NCBI RefSeq assembly: GCF_002954715.1
Contig: NZ_MSCP01000002.1
Span: 372,957-436,956 of the forward strand
DNA length: 64,000 bases
Source of the DNA: Aliivibrio sifiae
Lineage (GTDB): Bacteria; Pseudomonadota; Gammaproteobacteria; Enterobacterales; Vibrionaceae
Direction of reading: 5' to 3'
The position numbers and the translations under genes were made by a program. This document shows, piece by piece, positions 8,641 to 17,298 of this stretch. Position 1 is the first letter of the stretch; every line of letters starts with the position of its first letter. Under the pieces are notes generated by a model. That model did no database searches and was not told the origin of the DNA. It saw only the letters and a program-made list of their open reading frames with translations.

Positions 8641-11600
8641 AACGCTTTGCAGTTAATCAAATAACTCGTTTACTTCCTATTGCAGTTATAGGAGCATTTT
8701 TTTCATCATCGATTATGGCGGCGAACCCTAAATCGGAATTGACGATGGTGAAGCCAATTGTCTTTCAGAGTGATGTATCCAATGTTGATTCAACTAAACA
8801 ATTAGTAGAGCAACTAAAATATGCGCAACTACTTCATCGCCCCGATATTACAGAAACAACACTTAAACGATTGTTCGCTGTTGACCCTAATAATGCTGAA
8901 GGGCTGAGCTTTCAAGCTCAGCATTTGGCTAAATTGGGGCAGGTTGATCAAGCAATGGGCATTTTAAAAAAATTAGAAGTCACTCGACCTAATTCAGAAA
9001 CCACTAAGCAGCTCAGAGATACCTTATCTATTTATAGTGTTAATAAAGCGGCCTACCAGAAAATTATTTTGTTATCCCGTTCTGGCCGTAATAAAGAAGC
9101 GTTGCAAGCATTAAATAAGTTATTCCCTAATGGTATGCCTACACCAGAATTGCAATTGACTTACTTGAATATAGAATCTGGTGTAAAAGGTCATGAAAGG
9201 AAGGTTCTGATTGGACTTAAAAAACTCAATGCAGAGCATCCTGGTGTGCCTGATTTTCAATTGGCTTATGCAGATCATATATCAAAAGGTGACCCATCAA
9301 ACCCTGTTGCAATGGGGCTATTACAGCGTCTTTCGTTAGAACCATCGGTTTCAGGCAGTGCCGCATCATTATGGATTTCTCGTTTAAATGATAGCTACAT
9401 AACAAAAGAGGTTGTTCAACAATACGCGGTGCTTTCCAGTTATTTCCCTTCAAATGTCACCTACAGAAAAGCATTACTTGATGCAAATAAGCGTTTTGAA
9501 CAAGAAACTGAGTTGAGAAAAGATCCTAAATATTTAGCTAAGCTAACAGGGTTAAAAAAACTTGAATCAGGACACATTCTGAGCGCCCGCCAACAATTAT
9601 TGATTGCCTTAAAAGCTCGACCTAATGATCCCGAGATTTTAGGAGGCTTAGGTCTGGCCTATTTACGATTAGGTCAACAAGAAGTGGCTTTATCTTATTT
9701 TAAAAAAGCAAAAAAATACGATAAAGATCTGCGAAATGTCGATAAATGGAATGGATTAATTAACTCTTCAAGCTATTGGGCTTACCTCGAACGAGGTGAA
9801 AAAATGATGCAAAGAGGTGATTTTGATGGTGCGAATAGAAAATATCACCAAGCAATAAAATATGAACCAAATGATCCGTATGCATATAATTATTTGGCTG
9901 AATTGGCTTTAGTTCAAGAAGATGAAGATCAAGCTTTACATTACTATAATACCGCATTAAGCAAAAATAGGTTTGATGAAACGGCATTACGAGGTTGGTT
10001 TAATCTACAACTCTCTTTTTATGGAGGCGAGAAAGCGTTAGACGAAGGGCACAAATTATCGTCACGCCAACAACGTATTTTGGCCGAACGATTCCATGAA
10101 GTTGAGATTTCATTGCTAATGACCAAACTGACTGCGGCAATGAATGAGGGAGACATTGAACAGGCTAAAATCATCTTAGATCAACTTGTTCTAGATCCCC
10201 CCGTTTCTCCTTGGTCGCGTGGTGAGGTGGCCGATTCTTTACGATTAACGGGCCAAATTCAACGTGCTGATGAGCAAATGCTGGCTTGGTCAAAAGAAGA
10301 AACCGCAGAGATGTCATTTGCGTATGCACTATATTTGGCTCGCTATGGAAAAACATCAGAAGCTATCGCTCAATTAACGGCAATTTCTGAAGATAATCGT
10401 AGTGATGCCATGGTGTCGAACCTCAATCGATTAGAGCAAAATCAAACGTTTGGCGCGTTATATATTCTTGCTAAAGATGATCCTGATGCGGCTGAAAAAG
10501 AGATCAGACGTTTAAAAGTTAAGTACGCATCGAACCCTGATGCGATGCTGTCACTTATTGATGTCCAATTTCAATTAGGGTTTACTGATAGCGCAAGAGA
10601 TGAGTTATTGCGTATTACGCCTGTAGATGAATGGAGTATGGAAACTCAATTACACTATGGCGGCTTATTGTTTGAATTTGAAGAGAATAAAAAATTTGAA
10701 GAATGGCAATCGGATTTAGAAGAAAATCATGCTAATGCACTCCTTTCTATCGATCAAAAAATTCGTCGAGATTTGTTGTTTGCGGAATATGCATTTCGAA
10801 GTGAAGAGTATAAAAATGCTCAAATGTATTATTCATCGGCAAGTCAACTAAATACACAATATCAGCACAGTGCTTTACTTGGGTTACTTAAAACTCAACA
10901 AGCACTTGGTGAAGACGATGATGCACAACAATTAGCTCTATATTTATACTCAGAAAAACAAGCGTTAAGTAGTCGTCAGAGCATGGAGTTAGCTTTAATT
11001 TTGATGGAGTATGGCTACCAATCTGAATCTATAGCTTTAGTTGAAATGCTCAAACAAAAGCAAGACAGCGATGCTATTGATTATCGCGATGGAATGGCCG
11101 TTGCAATGGAAGGTAAAAAGTGGAACCTTGCTAAAAGCATGGCACATCATGCATTAATAGAAGATGCAATTAACCCTCAAAACGATTCCACCACAGCTGA
11201 GTTCACTGATGATGAGGCGTTGAGTCTTGAACTCAAACCAAATGAGGAACCGAAAGAAGAGAACTTGCGTGAGTTATACAATAATGCGGATGATAACTGG
11301 CTCACTCGAAATGTGAAATCTGATCTTGATCGTATCTATGGACGTGACCAAGGTTATATTTCTTTTGGGGTAGATTACAGTGCAAGAGATGGTGCGAATA
11401 AATCAGTACAAGTGCCGATTGAAGCTATTATTCCAATGCCAGAGTACGATGGGCATTTACAACTTCGTGCTGATGTCGTGCATCTTAATTCTGGTGATAT
11501 TGATTATTATCCGTCTAACGAAACCATGAGTGAGAAAAATACTGGTACAGCTTTTGGTATTGGATGGATTGCCGATTCATGGAGTGCGGATATTGGAACC

Positions 11601-12395
11601 ACACCTGTGGGATTTGATCAGCAAAATATCGTTGGTGGTTTAAATTTGTCTGGTGATTTAGGGGATGTGGGTTGGAAAGCAACGTTATCTCGACGTGCAG
11701 AAACCAGCAGCACTCTTTCTTATGCGGGTATGACAGTGCCTAATGGAGTAAAAGAACATCAAGATGAAGAATGGGGTGGAGTGATGAAAAGCGGTGTTAA
11801 TCTCGGTGGTAGTTACGACCTTGGTGGCTCTGTCGGTTATTGGGCAAGTGCACAGTTCCACACCATGACAGGAACGGGCGTTGAAGACAACACTCGTTTA
11901 GGTTTACTCGGTGGTACGTATTGGAAAATCATTAATGAAAATGATAGACGATTAAGCCTTGGTTTGAATTTAATGTATTTGAATTATGATAAAAACCTGA
12001 GTGAATATGCTTATGGAAATGGCGGTTATTATAGTCCACAAAAATATACGTCGGTTTCTATTCCTGTGAATTATTATGAACGCTTAAATGATGGTTTTTC
12101 TTACTTAATCAGCGGTTCAGTATCTAACTCTTGGACTGAGGAAGATGGACCTTATATTGATGGTTCTCCTAATGGTTCAAGTAGCACTGGTGGCGGATTT
12201 GGTTTCTCTTTAGAGGCCGCGGCAGAGCAACGTATTAGCAAGCGTTGGTATTTAGGCGCAGCAGTTGATATTCAACGTTCTGATTTTTATGAACCAAACC
12301 ATCTGCTATTTTATGCGAAATATACCTTTACGGATCGCTGGCAGCCAATAGCGATGCCTGTTGACCCGTTAACCTTATATGGTGACTTTGATTAG
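8631..12395 (+). CDS. bcsC: BcsC, TPR and outer-membrane porin subunit for cellulose export
   Basis: BcsC carries the glucan across the periplasm and outer membrane: a signal peptide, a long array of TPR repeats (roughly residues 40-880), and a C-terminal 16-strand-type beta barrel (about 920-1254, rich in Gly/Tyr/Trp alternating strands and ending with Asp). I prefer the ATG at 8631 (1254 residues) because GAGTTGGG lies 7 bp upstream; a TTG at 8619 would add four residues. It is somewhat longer than E. coli BcsC (1157). It overlaps bcsZ by 10 bp and is the last gene of the operon, followed by a strong hairpin. TPR signatures such as NDPEILGGLGLAYLRLGQQ are visible. Confidence 0.95.
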   Translation: MSIERFAVNQITRLLPIAVIGAFFSSSIMAANPKSELTMVKPIVFQSDVSNVDSTKQLVEQLKYAQLLHRPDITETTLKRLFAVDPNNAEGLSFQAQHLAKLGQVDQAMGILKKLEVTRPNSETTKQLRDTLSIYSVNKAAYQKIILLSRSGRNKEALQALNKLFPNGMPTPELQLTYLNIESGVKGHERKVLIGLKKLNAEHPGVPDFQLAYADHISKGDPSNPVAMGLLQRLSLEPSVSGSAASLWISRLNDSYITKEVVQQYAVLSSYFPSNVTYRKALLDANKRFEQETELRKDPKYLAKLTGLKKLESGHILSARQQLLIALKARPNDPEILGGLGLAYLRLGQQEVALSYFKKAKKYDKDLRNVDKWNGLINSSSYWAYLERGEKMMQRGDFDGANRKYHQAIKYEPNDPYAYNYLAELALVQEDEDQALHYYNTALSKNRFDETALRGWFNLQLSFYGGEKALDEGHKLSSRQQRILAERFHEVEISLLMTKLTAAMNEGDIEQAKIILDQLVLDPPVSPWSRGEVADSLRLTGQIQRADEQMLAWSKEETAEMSFAYALYLARYGKTSEAIAQLTAISEDNRSDAMVSNLNRLEQNQTFGALYILAKDDPDAAEKEIRRLKVKYASNPDAMLSLIDVQFQLGFTDSARDELLRITPVDEWSMETQLHYGGLLFEFEENKKFEEWQSDLEENHANALLSIDQKIRRDLLFAEYAFRSEEYKNAQMYYSSASQLNTQYQHSALLGLLKTQQALGEDDDAQQLALYLYSEKQALSSRQSMELALILMEYGYQSESIALVEMLKQKQDSDAIDYRDGMAVAMEGKKWNLAKSMAHHALIEDAINPQNDSTTAEFTDDEALSLELKPNEEPKEENLRELYNNADDNWLTRNVKSDLDRIYGRDQGYISFGVDYSARDGANKSVQVPIEAIIPMPEYDGHLQLRADVVHLNSGDIDYYPSNETMSEKNTGTAFGIGWIADSWSADIGTTPVGFDQQNIVGGLNLSGDLGDVGWKATLSRRAETSSTLSYAGMTVPNGVKEHQDEEWGGVMKSGVNLGGSYDLGGSVGYWASAQFHTMTGTGVEDNTRLGLLGGTYWKIINENDRRLSLGLNLMYLNYDKNLSEYAYGNGGYYSPQKYTSVSIPVNYYERLNDGFSYLISGSVSNSWTEEDGPYIDGSPNGSSSTGGGFGFSLEAAAEQRISKRWYLGAAVDIQRSDFYEPNHLLFYAKYTFTDRWQPIAMPVDPLTLYGDFD

Positions 12396-12430
12396 AGCTG
12401 TCTAATCTCATTATAAGAACCAAGTAAACA

Positions 12431-12466
12431 AAAAGCCGATGAAATTAATACGTCATCGGCTTTTTT
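12431..12466. terminator. Bidirectional terminator between bcsC and hcr
   Basis: A hairpin with arms AAAAGCCGATGA and TCATCGGCTTTT is followed by a T run on the plus strand and preceded by an A run, so it can end both bcsC and the convergent hcr transcript. Confidence 0.85.
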
Positions 12467-12488
12467 GATTTGTTGTAAAAGTGGCTAG

Positions 12489-13535
12489 CTAGATTAAGCT
12501 TACTTCAACATCTGATTGAACTTGGCTTGAACATGCCAGTGTATAACCCTGAGCAATATCTTCTTCACTCAGTGTTTCCGTACTGGTTCGGCTTACTTCA
12601 CCTTTCTCTACCTTACATTTGCATGAACCACACATACCGCTACGACAAGCGATAATAATTGGAACTCCACTTTCCTCTAAAACGTCTGCTAAGGTTGCAC
12701 CTTTGTCGATTTCTCTTGATACGCCAAAAGCGGGTACTTCAAACTGAACCACGCCAGAGGCATCATCCGTTTCGCTAACTTCAGGTTCAATCGGTGTAAA
12801 GCTTTCTTGGTAGAAGTTATCCATGTCTAACCCCATGGCCTCAACATAGATTTTCATATCTTGCATAAAGCCAGTCGGGCCACATAAGAATACCGTTCTT
12901 TCTGTTAGATCTGGGCACAGTGTGGTTAACCATTCTTGGTCTAATCGCCCTTGAGGATAATCTGTATATTGCGGTTCTTTTAAGAGAAGTTGTAAGTTAA
13001 AGTTAGTGTGTTTTTCATTTAAATACTGTAACTCATCAAAGTAAATTGTGTGCTCTGGTGATCTCGCCATATGAATAAAAATGATGTCTACATTGGCGTT
13101 ATTTGATAGCCATGTCCTTGCCATCGACATTACAGGTGTGATGCCGCAACCTGCGCTTAATAAGGCAATTTTTGGTTTAGATATGCAGTCAACAGAGTTA
13201 AATGGACCGGTAGGGGCTAGGGCTAAAATGCTGTCGCCTTCATTGAATTTATCAATTAAGTAGTTAGAAACTTTACCGCCATCAACCCGTTTAATGGTTA
13301 ATTGCAGGAAATCTTGATTTGGTATTGAGCTAATAGAGTAAGCACGGTATTCCATCTTTCCGTTTAATTCAACGCCAAGACTGATGAACTGGCCCGGTTT
13401 AAAATCAAAGGATTGGTTATTATCTGAATCATTATTGATAGGAGAAAGTTGAAGGCTGATTGTATCATCCGTTTCAGGCCATTTTTTATCACAGCGAAGT
13501 TGAGCGGCAGGTGTCGGCCAAATAAATTGTGTCAT
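12489..13535 (-). CDS. hcr: Hcr, NADH:hybrid-cluster-protein reductase
   Basis: This 348-residue flavo-iron-sulfur reductase passes electrons from NADH to Hcp. In order it shows an FAD-binding ferredoxin-reductase beta barrel (YRAYSISS, with the RxYS signature), an NAD-binding fold (LLSAGCGITPVMSM and a later FLCGPTGFM), and a C-terminal plant-type [2Fe-2S] domain with cysteines in ACRSGMCGSCKCK plus a final LACSS. E. coli Hcr has the same layout. It lies about 94 bp downstream of hcp on the same strand and is probably co-transcribed from the hcp promoters; a shared hairpin separates it from convergent bcsC. Confidence 0.93.
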   Translation of the reverse strand: MTQFIWPTPAAQLRCDKKWPETDDTISLQLSPINNDSDNNQSFDFKPGQFISLGVELNGKMEYRAYSISSIPNQDFLQLTIKRVDGGKVSNYLIDKFNEGDSILALAPTGPFNSVDCISKPKIALLSAGCGITPVMSMARTWLSNNANVDIIFIHMARSPEHTIYFDELQYLNEKHTNFNLQLLLKEPQYTDYPQGRLDQEWLTTLCPDLTERTVFLCGPTGFMQDMKIYVEAMGLDMDNFYQESFTPIEPEVSETDDASGVVQFEVPAFGVSREIDKGATLADVLEESGVPIIIACRSGMCGSCKCKVEKGEVSRTSTETLSEEDIAQGYTLACSSQVQSDVEVSLI

Positions 13536-13629
13536 GGTTTTCTCTATTCAGTTTATTGTTAAGATAGGTATTAGCGAAAAATGCCCCAGATAACTGAGGC
13601 ATAAATTTATTAAGTGCGAAAAGTAGCGA

Positions 13630-15291
13630 TTATGCCGCTAAGATTGCTTTTAAGTCGTCTTCTACGTTGCTAATGCTACGCATGTCGAATTTCTCTTGCA
13701 TGATAGCAAGTAGGTTATCAGTTAAGAACGCAGGGGCAGTTGGACCTGTGTAAATACCTTTAACGCCAAGAGCAAATAGAGTTAGTAGGATAACAATTGC
13801 TTTTTGCTCGAACCAAGAAAGCACCAACGTTAATGGAAGTTCGTTAATGCCACAATCAAACTCTTTTGCTAGTGCAAGTGCGAGTTGAATAGCTGAATAG
13901 GCATCGTTACATTGACCAACATCCAATAAACGCGGGATACCATTAATATCGCCAAATTGGTTTTTGTTGAAACGGTACTTACCACACGCAAGCGTTAAGA
14001 TTACTGAGTCTTCAGGCGCTTGAGCAGTAAAGTCTGTGTAGTAGCTACGTTCTGATTTGTCACCATCACAACCACCAACAAGGAAGAAGTGGCTGATGTT
14101 GCCTTCTTTCACTTGCTCAACAACGGCAGGAGCCGCGGCCATTAATGCGTTACGACCAAACCCAACGGTGATCATTTGCTCAATCTCGTTGTGTTTGAAG
14201 CCTTCTTGCGCTAATGCACAATCAACAACTGCGGTAAAATCGTCACCTTCTAAGTGAGCCACACCAGGCCAACCAACAATGCTACGAGTAAATAGACGAT
14301 CTGCATATTGACCTACATTTGGATTCAATAAACAATTTGATGTCATTACGATTGCACCAGGGAAGTTAGCAAATTCTTTTTGCTGGTTCTGCCATGCGCT
14401 GCCGTAGTTACCCACTAGGTGAGGGTATTTTTTAAGCTCTGGGTAAGAGTGAGCAGGAAGCATCTCGCCGTTAGTATAAACGTTGATGCCTTTGCCTTCT
14501 GTTTGTTGAAGGATCTTCTCTAAGTCATGTAAATCGTGACCAGAAACAAGAATACATTTACCTTCGATAGTTTTTACGTTTACTTGTGATGGCTCAGGGT
14601 GACCAAACGTATCTGTTTCACCGGTGTCTAGCATTTCCATGATGCGGTAGTTCATCAAACCGATTTGCATAGAGCATTCTAGTAACGCGTTTAGCTCGGT
14701 AGGGTCTGTACCCAACCATGCCATGATTTGGTGATATTCAGCAAACACAGCGTCATCCGTTTGACCAAGAACACGTGCGTGCTCCATGTAAGCTGCTGCG
14801 CCTTTTAGGCCGTATAAGCAAAGTAAACGTAGACCGATCACATCTTCATGTTGCGATTCGTGACCACGGTTAACGGCTGCTTGTGGAGCCAATGCGATTA
14901 ACTCTTCTACGTTGGTTGGTAAATCAAATAGTGCAGCAGGAGAAAGCTCAGATAATTCAGTATTGCTAAGAAGAGCGGCTGCACGAACTTGTTCTTCAAG
15001 TTGTTTTTTGTAAGCGTGTGCTTGTAATGCGAATTCGATAACACGTTCAGGGTCAAAGTTAACGTTAGTTAGTGTTGCGAAGAAGGCTCTTGGCGCCCAT
15101 TGATCGATCTCATCAATCACAACGTTTACTTTACGACCTTGTTCTGCCCAGAAAGAAACACCTTGTAATGCATAAACTAAAATATCTTGTAAGTCAGATA
15201 CTTCAGCTGTTTTACCACACATACCTTGTGCAAAAGAACAACCTTTCGTTGTTGGTGTTTGAATTGTTTGTTCACATTGGATACAGAACAT
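13630..15291 (-). CDS. hcp: Hcp, hybrid cluster protein (NO reductase / hydroxylamine reductase)
   Basis: Hcp is a cytosolic enzyme with a cubane cluster and a hybrid [4Fe-2O-2S] cluster; it removes NO (and can reduce hydroxylamine) under anaerobic nitrosative stress. The start at 15291 gives MFCIQCEQT, matching E. coli, with GGAG 8 bp upstream; a longer reading from 15327 is unlikely. This is 553 residues, the usual length. N-terminal cubane ligands are C3, C6, C18 and C25. Hybrid-cluster ligands are visible further on in [19 protein letters not shown] and GGCDGDK. Upstream lie a sigma-54 promoter, NorR-type palindromes and an FNR-type promoter, with norR next door, so the gene should respond to NO and to oxygen loss. 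Confidence 0.95.
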   Translation of the reverse strand: MFCIQCEQTIQTPTTKGCSFAQGMCGKTAEVSDLQDILVYALQGVSFWAEQGRKVNVVIDEIDQWAPRAFFATLTNVNFDPERVIEFALQAHAYKKQLEEQVRAAALLSNTELSELSPAALFDLPTNVEELIALAPQAAVNRGHESQHEDVIGLRLLCLYGLKGAAAYMEHARVLGQTDDAVFAEYHQIMAWLGTDPTELNALLECSMQIGLMNYRIMEMLDTGETDTFGHPEPSQVNVKTIEGKCILVSGHDLHDLEKILQQTEGKGINVYTNGEMLPAHSYPELKKYPHLVGNYGSAWQNQQKEFANFPGAIVMTSNCLLNPNVGQYADRLFTRSIVGWPGVAHLEGDDFTAVVDCALAQEGFKHNEIEQMITVGFGRNALMAAAPAVVEQVKEGNISHFFLVGGCDGDKSERSYYTDFTAQAPEDSVILTLACGKYRFNKNQFGDINGIPRLLDVGQCNDAYSAIQLALALAKEFDCGINELPLTLVLSWFEQKAIVILLTLFALGVKGIYTGPTAPAFLTDNLLAIMQEKFDMRSISNVEDDLKAILAA

Positions 15292-15354
15292 AGTTGGAAC
15301 TCCAGTCATTGAATACATATTGTCCAAATCATGCTAGTTCAGTGCGTTCTACTT

Positions 15355-15394
15355 TGTATAAGAAGATTGCTGAACCCGTCTTGATTTGAATCGA
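15355..15394 (-). promoter_or_regulatory. Putative FNR-dependent sigma-70 promoter of hcp
   Basis: On the minus strand, a TCGATTCAAATCAA box (15394-15381) differs at one position from the FNR consensus TTGAT-N4-ATCAA. A TATACA -10 element at 15360-15355 sits so that the FNR box would be centred about 40 bp upstream of the start site, as at class II FNR promoters. E. coli hcp is FNR-activated. Assignment is by spacing and motif only. Confidence 0.5.
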
Positions 15395-15410
15395 CATTGA
15401 TGAGTTCCTT

Positions 15411-15428
15411 ATTGCACAGGGTATGCCA
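15411..15428 (-). promoter_or_regulatory. Putative sigma-54 promoter of hcp-hcr
   Basis: The minus strand reads TGGCATACCCTGTGCAAT (15428 to 15411). The invariant GG and GC dinucleotides are exactly 10 bp apart, as required for -24/-12 promoters. It lies 120 bp before the hcp ATG and 50-90 bp downstream of paired NorR-type sites, fitting activation by the neighbouring sigma-54 activator. Confidence 0.7.
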
Positions 15429-15477
15429 GTTTTAACTTATTGATTTAAAAGTGTTATTTTTATTTCATTTAGAGATT

Positions 15478-15519
15478 TGATGTATTAATAACAACGCCCA
15501 TGTTGTTATTAATACATCA
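15478..15519. promoter_or_regulatory. 42-bp perfect inverted repeat with two GT-N7-AC cores (NorR enhancer candidate)
   Basis: Two perfect 18-bp arms (15478-15495 and 15502-15519) flank the 6-bp centre GCCCAT. Each arm contains a GT-N7-AC core (15482-15492 and 15505-15515), the hallmark of NorR sites. Both relate to the palindrome TGATGT-N7-ACATCA found once more upstream of norR. The position, about 54-90 bp upstream of the sigma-54 -24 box, suits an enhancer. No T run follows on either side, so a terminator is less likely. Confidence 0.6.
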
Positions 15520-15540
15520 AGGAGGTAATTATCATATTCT

Positions 15541-17070
15541 CTAAAGCCCGAACTTTTTCCCCATGCGATATAAATTACCTCTGTCCATTTGAAGGAACTC
15601 GGCCGCTTGTGACCAAATTCCATTCGATTCGGATAACGCGTGTTCAATTAATTGTTTTTGATAGGTTTCTACTAGCTCTCTCATTGGCTTACTCTCTTTA
15701 GGTAGTAAGTTTGTTGTTATTTTGACATCATCAGAATGTTCCACATCTCCTAAAAAGTGCGCAAGAGTAATGCTAGTATCGCTTTCTTGTATTGCACGAA
15801 GCCCCGCACGCATTAACGTATGTTCAAGTTCTCGTACATTTCCTAACCACGGACTGCTCTCTAAATGAGTTAATGTACGTGGATGAATATGAAGATTAGG
15901 CACGTTAAATTGGGTACGAACTTTATCTAATAAATAGCCCGCTAAAACAGAAATATCACCGTCACGATCACGCAATGGTGGCACATTTATAGGGAACACA
16001 TTTAAACGGTGGAATAAGTCAGCTCGAAAGCGTCCTGCTTCTACTTCTTGCTCTAAATTTCGGTTGGTTGCGGCGATGATACGCACATTCACCATTACGT
16101 TTTTATCGGAGCCAACACGCTGAACTTCACCTTGTTGAATAACACGTAATAATTTGGCTTGAATTAATAGAGGCAATTCACCTATTTCATCCAAGAAGAT
16201 CGTACCGTTATCTGCTAATTCAAACTTACCTGCTCGATGGTTATTTGCGCCAGTAAATGCGCCTTTTACATGGCCAAATAATTCACTTTCCGCGAGAGAT
16301 TCTGGTAGTGCCGCACAGTTTACATAAATCATCGCTTGATCATTTCGAGAAGATTGTTCATGTACTGAGTGCGCGACTAATTCTTTGCCAGAACCGGTTT
16401 CTCCACTGATTAATACTGCATAATCAGAATGCGCTACCATTTTGATATTATTGCGTAATCGTTCAATTTTAGGGCTAATTCCAATCAACTCGCCTTTTTG
16501 ATTTCGAGCTTGTTGTATTAAGGCTTGGTTGATAGATTTCTGTTGTTGATTGCTGTTTTTAAGCGTCTCAATTAAGGCCTTATTATGTAGGGTTGCAGCG
16601 GCTAATGCAGCGAAGGTTTCAATGGTTATATTATCTATCTTCTTAAAGGCACCAACCTCTAACGCATCTAAGGTGAGCAAGCCCACTAAAGTATCTTCTA
16701 CATATAAACTACAACCTAGGCAATCATGCACCTCAATACTGATATGTTCATCAACCAATAATAAGCCATCAAAGGGGTCTGGTAAGTCGGAGTTTGATTC
16801 GAATCGAACAGGGTGTTTACTTTCTAAAATTGCTTGTAATCTCGGGTGCACCTTTGGTGGAAAGCAACGGCCTAATACCGCGGCAGATAAGCCCTGAACG
16901 GCAACTGGCTTTAAGCATCCATCATGGTCTAAGACAAACAATGCACTGGCATCACAGGGAAACACTTGATGAATAGAAGAGATCAAACGTTGGTAATGTA
17001 AATCACTTGATAAATTAGAGCTAAGATCCAATGCGATTTGAAGTAAGACTTTTTCGATAGAAGGTTTCAT
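15541..17070 (-). CDS. norR: NorR-type NO-responsive sigma-54 activator
   Basis: This enhancer-binding protein senses NO through a non-heme iron in its GAF domain and activates sigma-54 promoters. The N-terminal GAF region closely parallels E. coli NorR ([16 protein letters not shown] against VRFPADSELPDPYDGL). The AAA+ domain has Walker A GETGSGKE, the sigma-54 contact loop GAFTGA, Walker [10 protein letters not shown] and the arginine-finger region; a Fis-type helix-turn-helix ends the protein. I start at 17070 (509 residues); an ATG at 17082 would add four residues, and neither has a strong ribosome site. It is followed by hcp-hcr on the same strand rather than norVW, so its main local target is probably hcp-hcr. 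A matching operator upstream suggests autoregulation. Confidence 0.9.
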   Translation of the reverse strand: MKPSIEKVLLQIALDLSSNLSSDLHYQRLISSIHQVFPCDASALFVLDHDGCLKPVAVQGLSAAVLGRCFPPKVHPRLQAILESKHPVRFESNSDLPDPFDGLLLVDEHISIEVHDCLGCSLYVEDTLVGLLTLDALEVGAFKKIDNITIETFAALAAATLHNKALIETLKNSNQQQKSINQALIQQARNQKGELIGISPKIERLRNNIKMVAHSDYAVLISGETGSGKELVAHSVHEQSSRNDQAMIYVNCAALPESLAESELFGHVKGAFTGANNHRAGKFELADNGTIFLDEIGELPLLIQAKLLRVIQQGEVQRVGSDKNVMVNVRIIAATNRNLEQEVEAGRFRADLFHRLNVFPINVPPLRDRDGDISVLAGYLLDKVRTQFNVPNLHIHPRTLTHLESSPWLGNVRELEHTLMRAGLRAIQESDTSITLAHFLGDVEHSDDVKITTNLLPKESKPMRELVETYQKQLIEHALSESNGIWSQAAEFLQMDRGNLYRMGKKFGL

Positions 17071-17110
17071 TGCATACACCAATAAAAAGCTGAGAAGCTA
17101 GGGTATCAGG

Positions 17111-17129
17111 TGATGTTAAAAATACATCA
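17111..17129. promoter_or_regulatory. NorR-like operator upstream of norR
   Basis: The sequence TGATGTTAAAAATACATCA is a perfect palindrome (TGATGT-N7-ACATCA) with the GT-N7-AC core. It recurs in degenerate form in both halves of the inverted repeat upstream of hcp, about 1.6 kb away. It sits about 40 bp upstream of norR and about 170 bp upstream of the divergent GGDEF-EAL gene. Confidence 0.55.
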
Positions 17130-17298
17130 TCAAAGGCTTAATCTAGATCAATGAAAGGGTAATCAGTAAATAAAATGATCTTACAGGAGGTCTGAATAGT
17201 CAGTTTATTTAACTCTTTGTAGGTAAAAGCACAGTCCTTTCACTTTATGGTTTGACGTACTGTAATGTTTGAGGCAGGAGCTTGATGTTTTTTTATCC

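Noticed and set aside
15478-15519. 42-bp inverted repeat as a terminator of norR
   Set aside because: It lies just after norR, but no T run follows on the minus strand and each arm carries GT-N7-AC; an enhancer reading fits better, although weak termination cannot be excluded.
16550-16897. 115-codon plus-strand ORF opposite norR
   Set aside because: It lies wholly inside a well-supported gene on the other strand, with no ribosome site or recognisable protein.
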